Shown piece after piece: positions 24,340 to 35,760 of a stretch of 64,000 nucleotides of DNA (its first letter is position 1; each line of letters opens with the position of its first letter). The notes beneath the pieces were generated by a model. That model had not been told where the DNA came from. It saw nothing but the letters and a program-made list of their open reading frames with translations, and ran no database searches. Source of the DNA: Aquatica leii. Its lineage: Eukaryota; Arthropoda; Insecta; Coleoptera; Lampyridae. The DNA lies in assembly GCA_035610365.1 (NCBI GenBank), contig CM069436.1:64123505-64187504 (forward strand). The letters run 5' to 3'. The position numbers and the translations under genes were made by a program.

Positions 24340-24790
24340 CAAGATTTGAAAAATAATTACAAGTGGAGTAAATTGGACAATAATTTAACAACCGACGAGG
24401 AAAACCTTTTGTGTCAAGTTTGTTCAAAATCAGTAAGTTTGTATTATCTTAATTTAAATGATTTTAATTACTAGTATATGTATTATTTTAGATCGGTGCT
24501 ACTAAAAAGTAACATGTAAAACTAGTTTTTATAAAAACACACTTTTCCGGCATTCCTGACAAATTAAAGAAGCTAGGAAAAAGCGAAACCGCAATGACCA
24601 AATCTTTCGGTACATTCGAAAGAATAAGAGCATGTCCAGGGACTATAGGAAGAAAAAATAATCAAAAACTGAATTCCGTTACATCAAAAAACCCTTCCTT
24701 TGACCTTTTTAAACAACTGACTGAAATTCAAAAAGGAGAGGTCATGAAGCATCAACAGAAAATATCTTTGCTCCACTATGAAGTTGTTAG
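24340..24790 (+). pseudogene. Unidentified fossil with zinc-finger-like motif
   Basis: Near 24375-24435 the plus strand reads LDNNLTTDEENLLCQVCSKSVS. This resembles the start of a BED-type zinc finger (W/D-rich start, then CxVCxKS), with a GTAAGT-like donor right after it. The histidine half of a finger is not visible. Downstream, 24594-24794 is a 66-codon frame (MTKSFGTFERIRACPGTIGR at its start) that I do not recognise; it ends inside the inverted repeat. Either part could be chance. Confidence 0.25.
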
Positions 24791-25022
24791 TTAGATAGTA
24801 AATATTACAACCGCAAATTTCAAAAAATGTATTTGAATTATACGCGGCATAATATTTCTAACTGTATTACGCAAGTGCAAAAATTTGTTTATATAATTGC
24901 AGAAACCATCTTAGAGACCAGTGGACAGCTGTTAGTTAGAAATATTATGCCGCGTATAATTCAAATACATTTTTTGAAATTCGCGGTTGTAATATTTACT
25001 ATCTAACTAACAACTTCATAGT
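24776..25022. repeat. Inverted repeat with ~90-bp arms
   Basis: 24776-24866 and 24933-25022 are near-exact reverse complements, sharing the words GAAGTTGTTAGTTAGATAG and TATTACAACCGC and their complements. They enclose a 66-bp spacer. That spacer is itself the reverse complement of a segment in the tandem array to the right, so the array is joined head-to-head to a partial unit. Confidence 0.85.
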
Positions 25023-25700
25023 TTCCTACATGTGGATTAACTCGTACGTAGCTCCGTTCCTACGAGATGGCGTTTAGCCTCAGATTTGTTAATCAATTAA
25101 CACCCGAATGGGATTAAAACTATGGCAATTTGTTTTATATAGTTGTGGAAACTGCATTAGAGTATTCCAGTGCTGAAAAGTCCAAATAGGACGAAACAGC
25201 TGTCCACTGGTCTCTAAGATGGTTTCTGCAATTATATAAACAAATTTTTGCACTTGCGTAGTACAGTTAGAAATATTATGCCGCGTATAATTCAAATACA
25301 TTTTTTGAAATTCGCGGTTGTAATATTTACTATCTAACTAACAACTTCATAGTTTCCTACATGTGGATTAACTCGTACGTAGCTCCGTTCCTACGAGATG
25401 GCGTTTAGCCTCAGATTTGTTAATCAATTAACACCCGAATGGGATTAAAACTATGGCAATTTGTTTTATATAGTTGTGGAAACTGCATTAGAGTATTCCA
25501 GTGCTGAGGAGTCCAAATAGGACGAAACAGCTGTCCACTGGTCTCTAAGATGGTTTCTGCAATTATATAAACAAATTTTTGCACTTGCGTAGTACAGTTA
25601 GAAATATTATGCCGCGTATAATTCTAATACATTTTTTGAAATTCGCGGTTGTAATATTTACTATCTAACTAACAACTTCATAGTTTCCTACATGTGAACA
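24935..25700 (+). repeat. 331-bp tandem repeat, about 2.3 copies
   Basis: GTTAGAAATATTATGCCGCG starts at 24935, 25266 and 25597, exactly 331 bp apart each time. The units differ by only a few bases (for example GCTGAAAAGTCC versus GCTGAGGAGTCC, and ATTCAAATAC versus ATTCTAATAC). The third unit stops at about 25697. Such low divergence means recent amplification compared with the decayed elements around it. No open frame. Confidence 0.9.
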
Positions 25701-25704
25701 TTTT

Positions 25705-28700
25705 TAAACTTTAAGTGGTTTTAATAATAATCAAAATTTTATAAAAAAGAAATTTTGGATTTGATATAGGTAGCTTTAGATGGGTGCAAATTAGACAGAT
25801 AATATTTAAAAAAAACAGAAAATATGTTTATTTCAGGAGAAACCAAAAGTAGAATTGTTTTTATAGGAATCTAAGGGATAATTTACTGACTTTTGTTAAA
25901 ATGTAAATATTTAGTACAGCATTTAGTTTTTTGAATCTCTATAAAGAACGTTTCGTGTCGTATAAATATACAATAATAAATGTCAAAGCTTATTTTTTTA
26001 TATTTTAATAACTAAAATAAACATTTTATTATGAAAATAAAAAGTAAACAGCAATACATTAAAAGAATCACAAGATAATTACAGAATAAATTTTATGTAA
26101 ATTGAAAAATGTCAAAATAAATTTTACATACAATATTTGATTGTTTACTTTTCCTAAAATACACACAAACAATTCAATAATAATTTAAATTTGTGTAATT
26201 ACATTTTTTGACAAATCCAAAAACAGTACAATCATAAACATAAAAACCTACTAAGCCAAAATTAACACAATTAAAAAAATGGTTTACAGTTTAAAACTAA
26301 AAGTGATTGAAACACAATATGTAAAATTAAGTTTATTATAACAAAATTACGTCTAAATTTAAAAAATGTGAGTATAAAATAAAAACACTTTGCAATAGCA
26401 ACCTAATAAGAACCGCAGAACAAAACTTCTCACAAATACACTTCTAACTTGAAACAAACACAGTAACACGGATTTTGGAGAATTACAGTTAGATATTACA
26501 CCAAATGCTTACAAGATTGCGGATTCCTCAGATTGTACAATCATTCAATGTAATTCTAACGTCTTGCATTATTTTTACTTAAATTGTCTAGTAACAACAA
26601 TTAAGTGTGTCTCATTATTGTAATGATACTTTAAACCATTTATCATAAAAATGAGCTGTTAACATATGCTTTTATAACATTTTTTTTTACAAACAAGCAC
26701 TAATGATTAATTCGATACTTAATAAAAACGATGATAAAAACGCAATGTAAAAAACAATTTTAACATACAAAAAATGAAACTGTATTCTAACGACAATCGT
26801 ATAAGTTCTGTTTAATTTAAAAATCTGTTTTAAATTTTGTAAAATGCATTAAATTAGACAGTTTGTATAAAACCCAAAAGTATTTTATTTCTTGTCGGCC
26901 TGCTTATGTGATGTATTAAATTAAACACCCGAATGACCTATAACGCCCCTACAAGAGTTATAGTTCATAGGTCGGGCAATAAACTAAACTACATCTGTTA
27001 TTTATGTTCGAGTTTTTTTTTAAGTGACTTTAAAAGAAACATTAAATAAATTACCAAATTAATAAGTGTAATTATAAATAATTTTAATTCAATTTTGAAA
27101 AATTGGAGCTGAAATGTCTTTATCTAGTTAAACCTATAAAATTTAAGATTTTCTTAATGTTTTAAATTACAGTAATTTAATCAACGTAGATGCCAAAGGT
27201 GTGCATTAAAAAACAACAACGTGCGTTAGAAATACTTTCGGAAAAGCTCTTCATAAAAAATTTATGAGATCTTAAAAAATATTTCAAGTATTCAGTCATC
27301 GCCAGCGTATAACTAAGATAAACTTTTATATTTATGTGTCCGAATTCATTTCTTTTATTGTAAGACAGCATATTTTTACCAGAAAAAGAATGAAAACAAA
27401 GACAAAATTAAAATAATAAATGACAGTTGCGGCAAGAGCAGCAGCTGCCAAAAAATGAATGTCTGTAAATCGTTCTAACAACACCGCAGGACATTTGCAT
27501 TCGGTTAACTGAATTAAAAGATTATTTTGTCGTCTGTCGAGATATACTGCCAAGATTTTTAAGCAGTTCAGTTTTCTTATTCACGGCCGTCCTAATCTAA
27601 TTTAATTTACTTAACAATGTGTAAAATTTTAATTTTCCTTAGGGTAATTCTATTTTCTTACGCAGATTTACCAAGTCGAAACAAAAAAGATAATATGATT
27701 AAAACATGCAGATTATTGTTTAACTTTTACAGTAAAATAATATCAGTTTAGAAACAAATTGAGTTATTATTAACACCAGCTTATATACAAAATTTTGATA
27801 AAACCAAATAAACAAAATTAATTTTTATGCTATACTTTTTTAATAAAATTTTATTTAAATTGTTACTAAATGTAAACATAACTTCATTAATTGAATCTTA
27901 CATTTTTTTTACTTTTGTAGCTATTAAATAGAACAAATTTATTTATTTAGACATACATTACATTACAGTAGTCAAAGTATGGTTTGTGGTTATATATAAT
28001 TACGTTTATAAATTTTAATCTATATTTAATAATAATAATTGTTAATTTTAAACTGTAATATTGTAAATAGTGTCGTTAAAAACTATTTAATATGTAAATG
28101 TATTGTTGACAAAGTTAAGGTATGAATATCAATTGATTCAAATACTTATTTTCTTGGATCGATTTGGTAGTAACGGTTCGAAGTAACTTTTACACAAAAA
28201 ACAAAAAATAAATTTTAACTGTTTAAAGATTACATTCTTTGACAATAAATTTTTATTAAACCAGTTATTAAGCTAACAGCATAATGCATCTACAAGAAAA
28301 TATGACTAATGAACTTGCTCTTACATTTAGTCGTATACATAAAATATTTTATTTTCAACAAGAAAAAAACATAATTATTTAAACAAATTATTATTAATAA
28401 CTACAAATATATTTATCAGTTCTAGAATTTTGTGTCGATGTGACTTAGCAACTACACTAAAATTTGAAATAAAAAGTAATACAAACTTTGTAATAATTGA
28501 TTGACAAAGTTTTTAAGATCAATGTGTTGATGTAGCAGCATTTTGTACGTTAAATTATCATTTAATATCTTTTAGTTACAATAAAAAATATATTTGTGCT
28601 GTGGTATAAATAATGCAAATAGTGTAAACTTTTTAAGACTCGTAAAAATGAATTATAATGCACAATTAAACTGACAGTAATGAGACGAATGTGTCTAGTT

Positions 28701-29100
28701 AAATAAAAATTAAGTTATAAAAGTTTTTTCCTAATGTTATTTATAGAAAGTATATTCATGATATTTATAATTATTTTTATTATTCAATTTAACTTATATT
28801 TTGTAAACAGTATAACTAAATATTATCATAAAATATCTATAAAATAAATAAAAAATATTTAAATACAAACATAGCATTAAAAAGTTTTGTACTTAAAAAA
28901 ACAAGTATAAAAAAAATAAATAGCAAACATAAGAAACAATTTAATTTAAATAAAAAGTTTGGTAAACTGCTAAAAAACTGGTGTGGTCACCACACGACTT
29001 TAATAAGGAACGATGAAGGAATGTCTACATATTTTTTTAAAGTTATAATTTTATAAAACCACTTTGAAGTGATATGTACATGTTTGTATTGACTTCCTAG
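25705..29100. other. AT-rich stretch without recognised genes
   Basis: No coding motif was found. The only structure noted is an imperfect hairpin at 26926-26978: CCCGAATGACCTATAAC opposes GTTATAGTTCATAGGTCGGG. Confidence 0.5.
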
Positions 29101-29310
29101 CATGCTATAATTTTTTTGAAATTTTTCTATTCGATTTCATTAAGATACAACCGAAATATGGCAAATTGAGCTTATGTTGTCATATTGACTAACCCCTATA
29201 TTTGTCCGCTTCGATATTTTTTCTCCTTGCCCTTTAAGATATGGAATTTTTTTCTAAAAAAAATCGTTGCAGGTAGGTTTCGAACCTATATTATATTGGT
29301 GAAATCGTTT
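29100..29310 (-). repeat. SINE-like repeat, minus copy
   Basis: A core at 29228-29275 matches the reverse complement of 57424-57475 almost base for base (shared words AGATATGGAATTTTTTTC and AAAAAAAATCGT). Just beyond it, on the minus strand, GGTTCGAAACC (29276-29286) is a near-consensus Pol III B box. The order on the minus strand is B box, CTACCTGC, core, then AT-rich body. A tRNA-derived SINE is the likeliest class; the A box is not clear. Confidence 0.5.
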
Positions 29311-29565
29311 TAAATTATAAATAAAGTATCTAACAAACTGTTAATGTTAGAAAATCTTTTTATTTAAATAAATTGTTAGGAAAAATTATTTCTATAAGAA
29401 ACTGTAAGAATAATTCGAATAATTTACATCCGTACAAAATTATATAAGTAAAACTGTGACAAATGGCGGATACCCCTACGTATATAAAAAGCTAGCTGCA
29501 TACCAAATTTCAAGTTACTAGTACTTTGGGTTCGCTATACTTTCCTTATAGAAATGTAAAAATAT

Positions 29566-31861
29566 TTAACCCTTAACTACGGAGGTGCCATCTGAGAGAC
29601 GGCGTGAAAACGAAATACCTTAATTTGTCCAAAACGGTAGCGCCCACAACGCCGTCACCTCATGTATTCCTGGCGTGATTAGTGGTTGACCGGTGCACGA
29701 AATATCAGATATCTTAGACTTAAAACAAGTCAGTTGTCTAGAAATATTCTCGTTGAGTAGTCCGGGTATACGTAATAAAATCGGTTAGAAAGTTTTCGCA
29801 CAAATATGGCTGGACCATCAAAACGAGTTCGATTTAGTGATGTAAATTATAAGAAACACTTCAGAGGAAGACTGCGATAATTCATTATAGCGCCTCAGAA
29901 CAATCAGCGGATAGTAGTGATGAAAATGAGGATGACGAACCGTTAATAAATTGTGTACAATATTTTTATGGCAAAAATAAAGGTAAATGGAACAAAACTG
30001 AAGTACTTCCATCATCTCGTACTTCTAAACATAACATAGTGATGAAAGTGCCTATTTTAAAAGCCAAATCTCAAAGAAGCCGATCCATTATCAGTTTGGC
30101 ACATGTTATTTAGCGAAAGCATTATAACAAACATTATACGTTGGACGAATAAAAAACTAACCAAAATCAAATTCGATAGCACAAATCAAAATAGGACTGA
30201 GCTAAAAGATTTTGACATTGTCAAATTAAAAGCTTTTATAGAACGCCTTGTGTATACCTCAATTTTTAATTCGAACCATAAAAATCTACAGATCCTATTT
30301 GCAACGTATAGCACCGAACGGGAAGTATTTAAGGCTGAAATAAGTCATGAAAAGTTTGGTGTCCTTTTGTCATCTTTACGGTTTGATAATCCCGATGATC
30401 GTGATCGATGAAAATCCTGCAGCCGCAGTATCAGAAATATTTGAACAATTTGTTCAGAATTGTCAAGGTTGTTATGGAATTGGTGCATTTGCAAGCATTG
30501 ACGAAATGCTTGTTAGTTTTCGGGGATGATGCCGATTCAAAGTTTACATGCCGAACAAACCCGACAAATATGAAATAAAAATAATGTACCTTACGTATGC
30601 CACAACTAGCTACTTGTACAACGCGTATATATATTGTGGCAAAGACACTGATGGTATTGAATTTTCACCCGAAGAGAAAAAGTTTTCGGAGCCAACACAA
30701 TCCGTAATAAGACTTGCTAAACCTTTATTCACTACCAATCGCAACATAACGGCAGACAATTGGTTTTCTTCAGTAGAGTTTGCCGAATTACTCTTTTCAA
30801 AAGGCCTTGCGTACGTTGGCACATTAAAAAAAAATAAAAAAAATATTCCTAGTAAATGTTTACCCAATAGAAAAAGGGAAGTGGGAAATACGCTTTATAG
30901 ATTTCAAGAAAATTTTACCCTAGTATCTCATGTGACTCGCAAAGGTAAAGCAACACTTTTAATCTCTTTAATGCATAATACAATTTCCAATGATCCTATT
31001 AGTAACAAACCGGAGATCATTGAATTCTACAATACGACTAAAGGTGGCGTTGATGTCCTTGATGAAAAATGCGCTAAAAGTACCACAAGTCGTCGAACGC
31101 GTAGATGGCCTATGGCAATATTTTTCCGTATGGTTGATATATATATTGTTAATGCATATATTTTGCATCAGGCCTATAAAGATAATCCAAAAATACCAGA
31201 CAAATCACCATTTGCAAAACAGTTAGCCAAACAACTTGTTGAAGAGCACATGAAAAGACGAGCAGCTAACAAACATATATCTCAGGAAATAAAGGACAGT
31301 ATCCGTCGAATCCTTGGACTTCCTGAAGAACACGAGCAGGCAGGTGGCAATCGAGATGCATTAGAAAAAAGAAAATTATGCCATTTATGTTCACAAAAAA
31401 AACCGCATGACAAAATAGCTTCAAATGCAAAAAGTCGGTATGTTTATAGTGTACGAAGACCGTCTGCGTAACTGCACTGAAAAACTCTGAATTTTACCTT
31501 GTGCTGAAATAATTTAGTTTTAAGTTTGCGTTGTGTATTATTTTTTTAAAAATTTTTACTGCTTTCTTAAGAGTGTTTTATATAATAAATGCATTAAAAT
31601 TATAGCTGGACACTTTTTTTAATTTTAAAACGAGACTGCCCCCGATTTGAACGACACTGAAAAGAACTGGCATTGTCATCAAGTGTTTTAAGTAACTACT
31701 CATTAAAGTACATCCTAATACTTTAAAGATTGTCTAGAAATACTAGTTACAAAATATATTTAAGTCTTTTAGGGCTTTATTCCGCAATATTTGTAGTAGT
31801 CTCCCAGACGTCACGTCCGAGTTTATGCTCCGAACATCGCACCTACGTAGTTAAGGGTTAA
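29566..31861 (+). mobile_element. piggyBac-family transposon with intact ends
   Basis: The ends are precise. Target-site TTAA lies at 29566-29569 and 31858-31861. The terminal inverted repeats are CCCTTAACTACGGAGGTGC at 29570-29588 and its complement at 31839-31857, with one mismatch in 19. Element length between the TTAAs is 2288 bp, usual for autonomous piggyBac. The interior holds one transposase pseudogene in the plus orientation. The ends look usable but the enzyme does not (see the pseudogene entry), so mobility would need a transposase from elsewhere. Confidence 0.9.
29806..31495 (+). pseudogene. piggyBac transposase (DDE_Tnp_1_7), inactivated
   Basis: The enzyme would cut and paste the element at TTAA. 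A start at 29806 opens MAGPSKRVRFSDV but hits a stop after 24 codons. The acidic N-terminal stretch is in a shifted frame. 30103-30411 carries the TNKKLTKI and LSSLRFDNPDDRDR boxes. After a frameshift, the next frame has FEQFVQNC and SIDEMLVSFRG, then TGA at 30527-30529. The same frame continues at 30548 to 31471 with NITADNWFSS, GTLKKNKKNIP, EIIEFYNTTKGGVDVLDEKC and TRRWPMAIFFRM. The second and third catalytic aspartates are present (DNW, VDVLD); at the first site the codon at 30596-30598 gives Tyr. The C-terminal cysteine-rich finger begins CHLC but its remaining cysteines lie in another frame that also has a stop. Confidence 0.9.
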
Positions 31862-33500
31862 GTTATAATATAAGTAAATGACAAAAACGTAGCTCTCTGT
31901 TTACAAATACATTAAAAAAGTCGAAACGGATTAAGACTTTTTTTTGCCCCTGGACTATAAAAACCATTCTTCCTCGTTCGGACCTTCTGGCTATCCTGTA
32001 TTGTTTTTTATGTTAGTTAGTTAATTGAGCAAAAGAGTGTATCTGAAATACGACTACAAACTTAAAAAGTAGTTTTTTTGTAGCGTTGAATAAAAATTTT
32101 TGCTTATAAATTTGGTCTAAAGTGACTCTGTTTTAAGATATTTGCAATTAAAATTTCAGGCCAGTCCTGACTATTTAAACAAATACAAATTGTTTCTTAA
32201 TTGTAACTATACGGTAAATAATGGTTGTAAATGCTGTAATATTCGTGAAACATCTTAATGTATTGTGTTAATTATTGTTTTCTTTAATTTTCCATCATCT
32301 ACAAAATCAATTGTTTATAAAATAATTAAAGCATATACTAACGTTTATTTCTTAGCATTATTACTGACTTAGTTAAACAAAATGTACTTTGTGTACACGA
32401 TTACGTTTATGTTTGGTTGTAACCAAAACAAAATGCTTCAGATAATTAAATACAAAATTTAGTTTTCTTAGAACTGAGTTCGACAATCTGATTTATTTTT
32501 GTTCCGATTTTTTAACGGATTGCTTTAGTTGATTCTAAGTGATTTTTCTTAACGTACTTGTACTTCATAGTATTTAATTTCACTTAGACTTAAGGAAAAA
32601 GGAGGTGTTTTTCATACCTACCAAGGCCTTGATCGAGAAAGACCACCTTACGTATTAGTAACGGAAGAAGAATAAATCTTTTCAATAAAATGTAAACTCT
32701 AATAAAATAGTTTTTTTTTCAATGTATGTGCAGATATTGTATATTGTAAAAAATCGGACACAAAGTAGCACTAGAGAAATAAGCCATTGCTTAGATAAGC
32801 ATTTAAAACAATTTTAACAGTTTTTTCTTTGTTGTAATAATATACGCTAATCAGTGACAGGTCACTTTCTTCATAACTGAAAGTGTGTTACTGAGGTAAT
32901 ATTTAATTCGTCTTAATGTCGAAAAAGACCGCTTTCTAGAAACGTTGGTCGATAAAAAGCAGAAATAAATTCTTAGTACTACATTAATATTTAGAAACGG
33001 CAAGACCAAGTGTTCAGATTTTAAACTTTGTAACAGTTTCCCGAAATATAGAGTGCCGTCGTAACTACTTCAAATCAAAAAATGTGTATAGTAAACAGCT
33101 TTCTTAGGAAAATAGTCTTTCAAATCATTTTTATAGATGTCTTTAAATTTTTTCTTATTTTTTATAATACAATTTTTCCTAAAAACTCCATTAAAATACA
33201 AAATTTTATCATATGCTTTTTTTTTGTTAGTTCAGTAACAAGTGTGTCCTCTCTCCCATCAAATTGTGCCTAGTTACTAAAGTTTCATCGTCATCAAGTT
33301 TTTTTATTTCCTTTTTGTTATCAAATTGGTAATCCTAACAACCAGTACCTTTTTCCCTATTTTTTTAAGTTTATTGAAGTTATTTCTAAGATGTTTTTAC
33401 AAATCCTAGTGACAATTCATATAATTTTACAACCAAAAGTACGCCTGTATTCATATTTTGTAGCGTTTTGCGGGTTTTATTAAGGTGTATGAGAATGTAA
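31862..33500. other. AT-rich stretch without recognised genes
   Basis: A slightly GC-richer segment at 31945-32005 includes TTCCTCGTTCGGACCTTCTG but I could not assign it. It could be flanking repeat into which piggyBac inserted. Confidence 0.4.
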
Positions 33501-33587
33501 AAAGCTATATTATTTATTTTTATTTTTATATATATTCTCAAAACCTTCCCATTAATATATTTAATTTTAATTTTTATATTTTAAAAA

Positions 33588-33626
33588 ACGTTACATGTTT
33601 CGACAGAGTCATCTTCTGGCGTATAC
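33588..33626 (-). ncRNA. Degraded hammerhead-like motif, left arm
   Basis: This is the reverse-complement counterpart of 34468-34502. On the minus strand it reads CCAGAAGA where the core needs CTGAAGA, and GTAACG where the right arm has GTAGCG, so one core base and one stem I pair are lost. Cleavage is not expected. Confidence 0.5.
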
Positions 33627-33755
33627 TATAAAATCAAAAAATAAAATCGAATCTTAATTAAATATAAACTTACATTAGAATTGAAAAAACCAAACTTCAA
33701 ATATTATATAAACTTTTAAAAAATAATAATAATAAAAATCTGAAAAATGAATTAA

Positions 33756-34139
33756 AAAAAAATTAAATCTTTATTTGTTAATACTAAAGATAAAATTAAT
33801 ATTTTAGACAAATCCGGTGTTTATAAATTAAAATGTGGTGATTGCAACGCATTTTATATAGGTCAAACAGGTCGAAAGTTTTCTATTAGAAGTGCTGAAC
33901 ATCTATCTTGTATTAAAAATAATAACATTTCATTTAAATCATCATTTGTTAATCATGTACTAAATTCTCAGCATTCATTCAATTCTAAAAAAGATTTTGA
34001 AATTTTACACATTTGCAATAAAGGTTTAAGACTTAATTTTCTAGAAATAAAAGAAATTATTAAAAATTACAATTCTAATCGTGAATCATCCCTTAACGAA
34101 GTTGTTAACTTTAATAATAATTTACTTTTTCTAAATTAG
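33756..34139 (+). CDS. GIY-YIG endonuclease domain of Penelope-like element
   Basis: An uninterrupted frame of 127 codons runs to the TAG at 34137-34139. There is no ATG at its start; a stop at 33753 bounds it upstream, so it is an isolated domain. It reads SGVYKLKCGDCNAFYIGQTG, then RKFSIRSAEH. These match the GIY and YIG halves, the CxxC preceding YIG that marks Penelope-type endonucleases, and the RxxEH box. NHVLNSQHSF and LNEVVNF follow in the usual order. In intact elements this domain lies after the reverse transcriptase and nicks the target. Here it is jammed between the arms with no RT. That it has no stop over the whole domain is unusual in this window. Expression is doubtful without an ATG. 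Confidence 0.7.
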   Translation, partial: KKIKSLFVNTKDKINILDKSGVYKLKCGDCNAFYIGQTGRKFSIRSAEHLSCIKNNNISFKSSFVNHVLNSQHSFNSKKDFEILHICNKGLRLNFLEIKEIIKNYNSNRESSLNEVVNFNNNLLFLN

Positions 34140-34467
34140 TTTTTGTTTGATTATTTCCATTATTGTATTATTTTGTTGTATCCTAGGATTTTCTATTATT
34201 AAGATAATTTTGTGTTGTTCAAATTTTTGAAATTTGTCAAACTTCAAATATTTAACCATTTTTAATTTAATTTGATTAATATTTGTTGGTAAGTTTATTC
34301 ATTTTTATAACTTTTTGATTTTTTAATTCATTTTTTAATTCATTTTTCAGATTTCTATTATTATTATTTTTTAAAAGATTATATAATATTTGAAGTTTGG
34401 TTTTTTCAATGCTAATGTAAGTTTATATTTAATTAAGATTCGATTTTATTTTTTGATTTTATAGTAT

Positions 34468-34502
34468 ACGCCTGAAGATGACTCTGTCGAAACATGTAGC
34501 GT
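34468..34502 (+). ncRNA. Hammerhead-ribozyme-like motif in right arm
   Basis: Self-cleaving hammerheads occur in Penelope-type terminal repeats. Here stem I can form from ACGC (34468-34471) with GCGT (34499-34502). The core CTGAAGA (34472-34478) fits CUGANGA. Stem II is GAC/GTC with a TCT loop after one extra T. GAAA (34489-34492) is the second core box. CATG makes a very short stem III, and TA (34497-34498) is the UH cleavage position. All three core boxes fit. The 3-bp stem II with an extra base and the minimal stem III are weak, so activity might need a dimer. The motif is seen; catalysis is inferred. Confidence 0.5.
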
Positions 34503-34599
34503 TTTTTAAAATATAAAAATTAAAATTAAATATATTAATGGGAAGGTTTTGAGAATATATATAAAAATAAAAATAAATAATATAATATAACTAACCCAT

Positions 34600-35760
34600 T
34601 TTGAGCAACTAAATAAATGGAAAAAATAAACTTTTATGTAAAAAGCTAGTAAAACAATAGTTTCTAAAAATTTCATTTTTATTATTGCTTTTGACATTAG
34701 GTGGTTGTAAGGAATTATTGTTACTTTTTTGCAAAACAAATTTGAATGCTTTATAACATTCATACAATACTTTTACTTCATTCGCTCTGGCTGACCATCT
34801 TGCCGTTGAAAGACAAACAAGAAGCAGTATTTAAATATGAAATTAAAACTGTATCTCTGTTTCTAAACGATATATTAAAGCAAAAAAAAATGTGTATAAC
34901 TTGTTGATAAACATGAAAAATTTTGTAGTACTCAAGCAAAATTCAGCAGAACAATTTTCTACTATATTTAGCAAATATGCAACGAAAGGAATATAAAAAG
35001 CTAAACCTAGTTTTCTTAAAGGGTTTAGAATAGTTTCCTCCATGTTGGAAGCTTGGTGTCTGACTCTGGTTATAAATATGTATCTAATTATGAAAACTAA
35101 CTAGTCTGTTCGGGATTTATTAAAGGTTGAATCAACAGTTATTGCATAATATTTACATTTTTTTACTCTAGTTTATATACGTTTTTTTTATAGTTTTAGA
35201 AGTATAAGATAATTTCCTATTCCTTAGTTGGCTCTTTACTTCAGCTAGTTTTTAAGAAAAAGATTAAATTAACTAAAGCCTGTAAAGTGGCTAAATAATT
35301 TCCTTATTATTCTTTACTTAAATATTTTATTCTTTCTCTAAATACCAATCCTTGTAAAAAAAAATTTTAAAACATTATTTCAGTAATTATTTTTTATTCA
35401 AAAGTTGTTTCTCTAAAGTAGTGTTCATTTGTCCTTGTCTCTTGGTTCTTAGAATGTATGTAGTAATATTACATATTTTTGTCGTCAAGTGATTGCTTAT
35501 GATATACTGTTCTCTTTGAATGCCTTTAATCATTGAAACCATAACAAATGCATTTATATTCTGAGTATTCCGACTCTGTCTGCTAAATAATTTGCAAGGT
35601 ATTGAGTATACCCTATTTGAAGACACAACGTACAATTTCGCCATCGATGTGTTAAACGTAAAATATTTTTTTTTCTTGTTGCATATCTGAATTCATGCTC
35701 ATAAATCCTCTTTGAATTGAATTGAATTTTTGTTTTTAACATGGATTAAATCCGGACGAA
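34600..35760 (-). pseudogene. hAT-like transposase with TTF zinc finger, fossil
   Basis: Minus-strand frames follow the order of TTF-type zinc-finger/hAT transposases (ZMYM1-like). At 35644-35387: MAKLYVVSSNRVYSIPCKLF, matching the RxWLxY...VYCxPCKLFS box, then KRQGQMNTTLEKQLLNKK matching the xxIDxxLExQ box. At 35043-34843: FVAYLLNIVENCSAE, matching the CAAHxLNLV box, then FFMFINKLYTFF. At 34815-34770: LSTARWSARANEVKVL, matching LSxTRWSAR. The catalytic centre and C-terminal dimerisation domain are not recognised. Frames are broken between these blocks and some conserved residues have changed (H to Y in the AH box). Dead relic. Confidence 0.7.

Larger units (their letters stand above)
33503..34586 (+). 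mobile_element. Compact Penelope-like element with inverted arms
   Basis: Two arms of roughly 250 bp, 33503-33756 and about 34333-34586, are reverse complements with few differences. They run from TATTTATTTTTATTTTT at the outer edge, through the CATGTTTCGACAGAGTC words, to CTGAAAAATGAATT at the inner edge. They enclose about 580 bp with a GIY-YIG endonuclease frame and no reverse transcriptase. Penelope-like elements are known for GIY-YIG endonucleases, terminal repeats in direct or inverted order, and hammerhead motifs in those repeats; all but the RT are seen here. It is therefore a non-autonomous or internally deleted copy. Confidence 0.7.

Noticed and set aside
24797-25700. CRISPR-like array
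   Set aside because: The repeat unit is 331 bp with no alternating spacers; it is a plain tandem repeat in eukaryotic DNA.
33082-33273. 63-codon hydrophobic open frame
   Set aside because: Composition-driven, as for the frame near 9903; no supporting motif.
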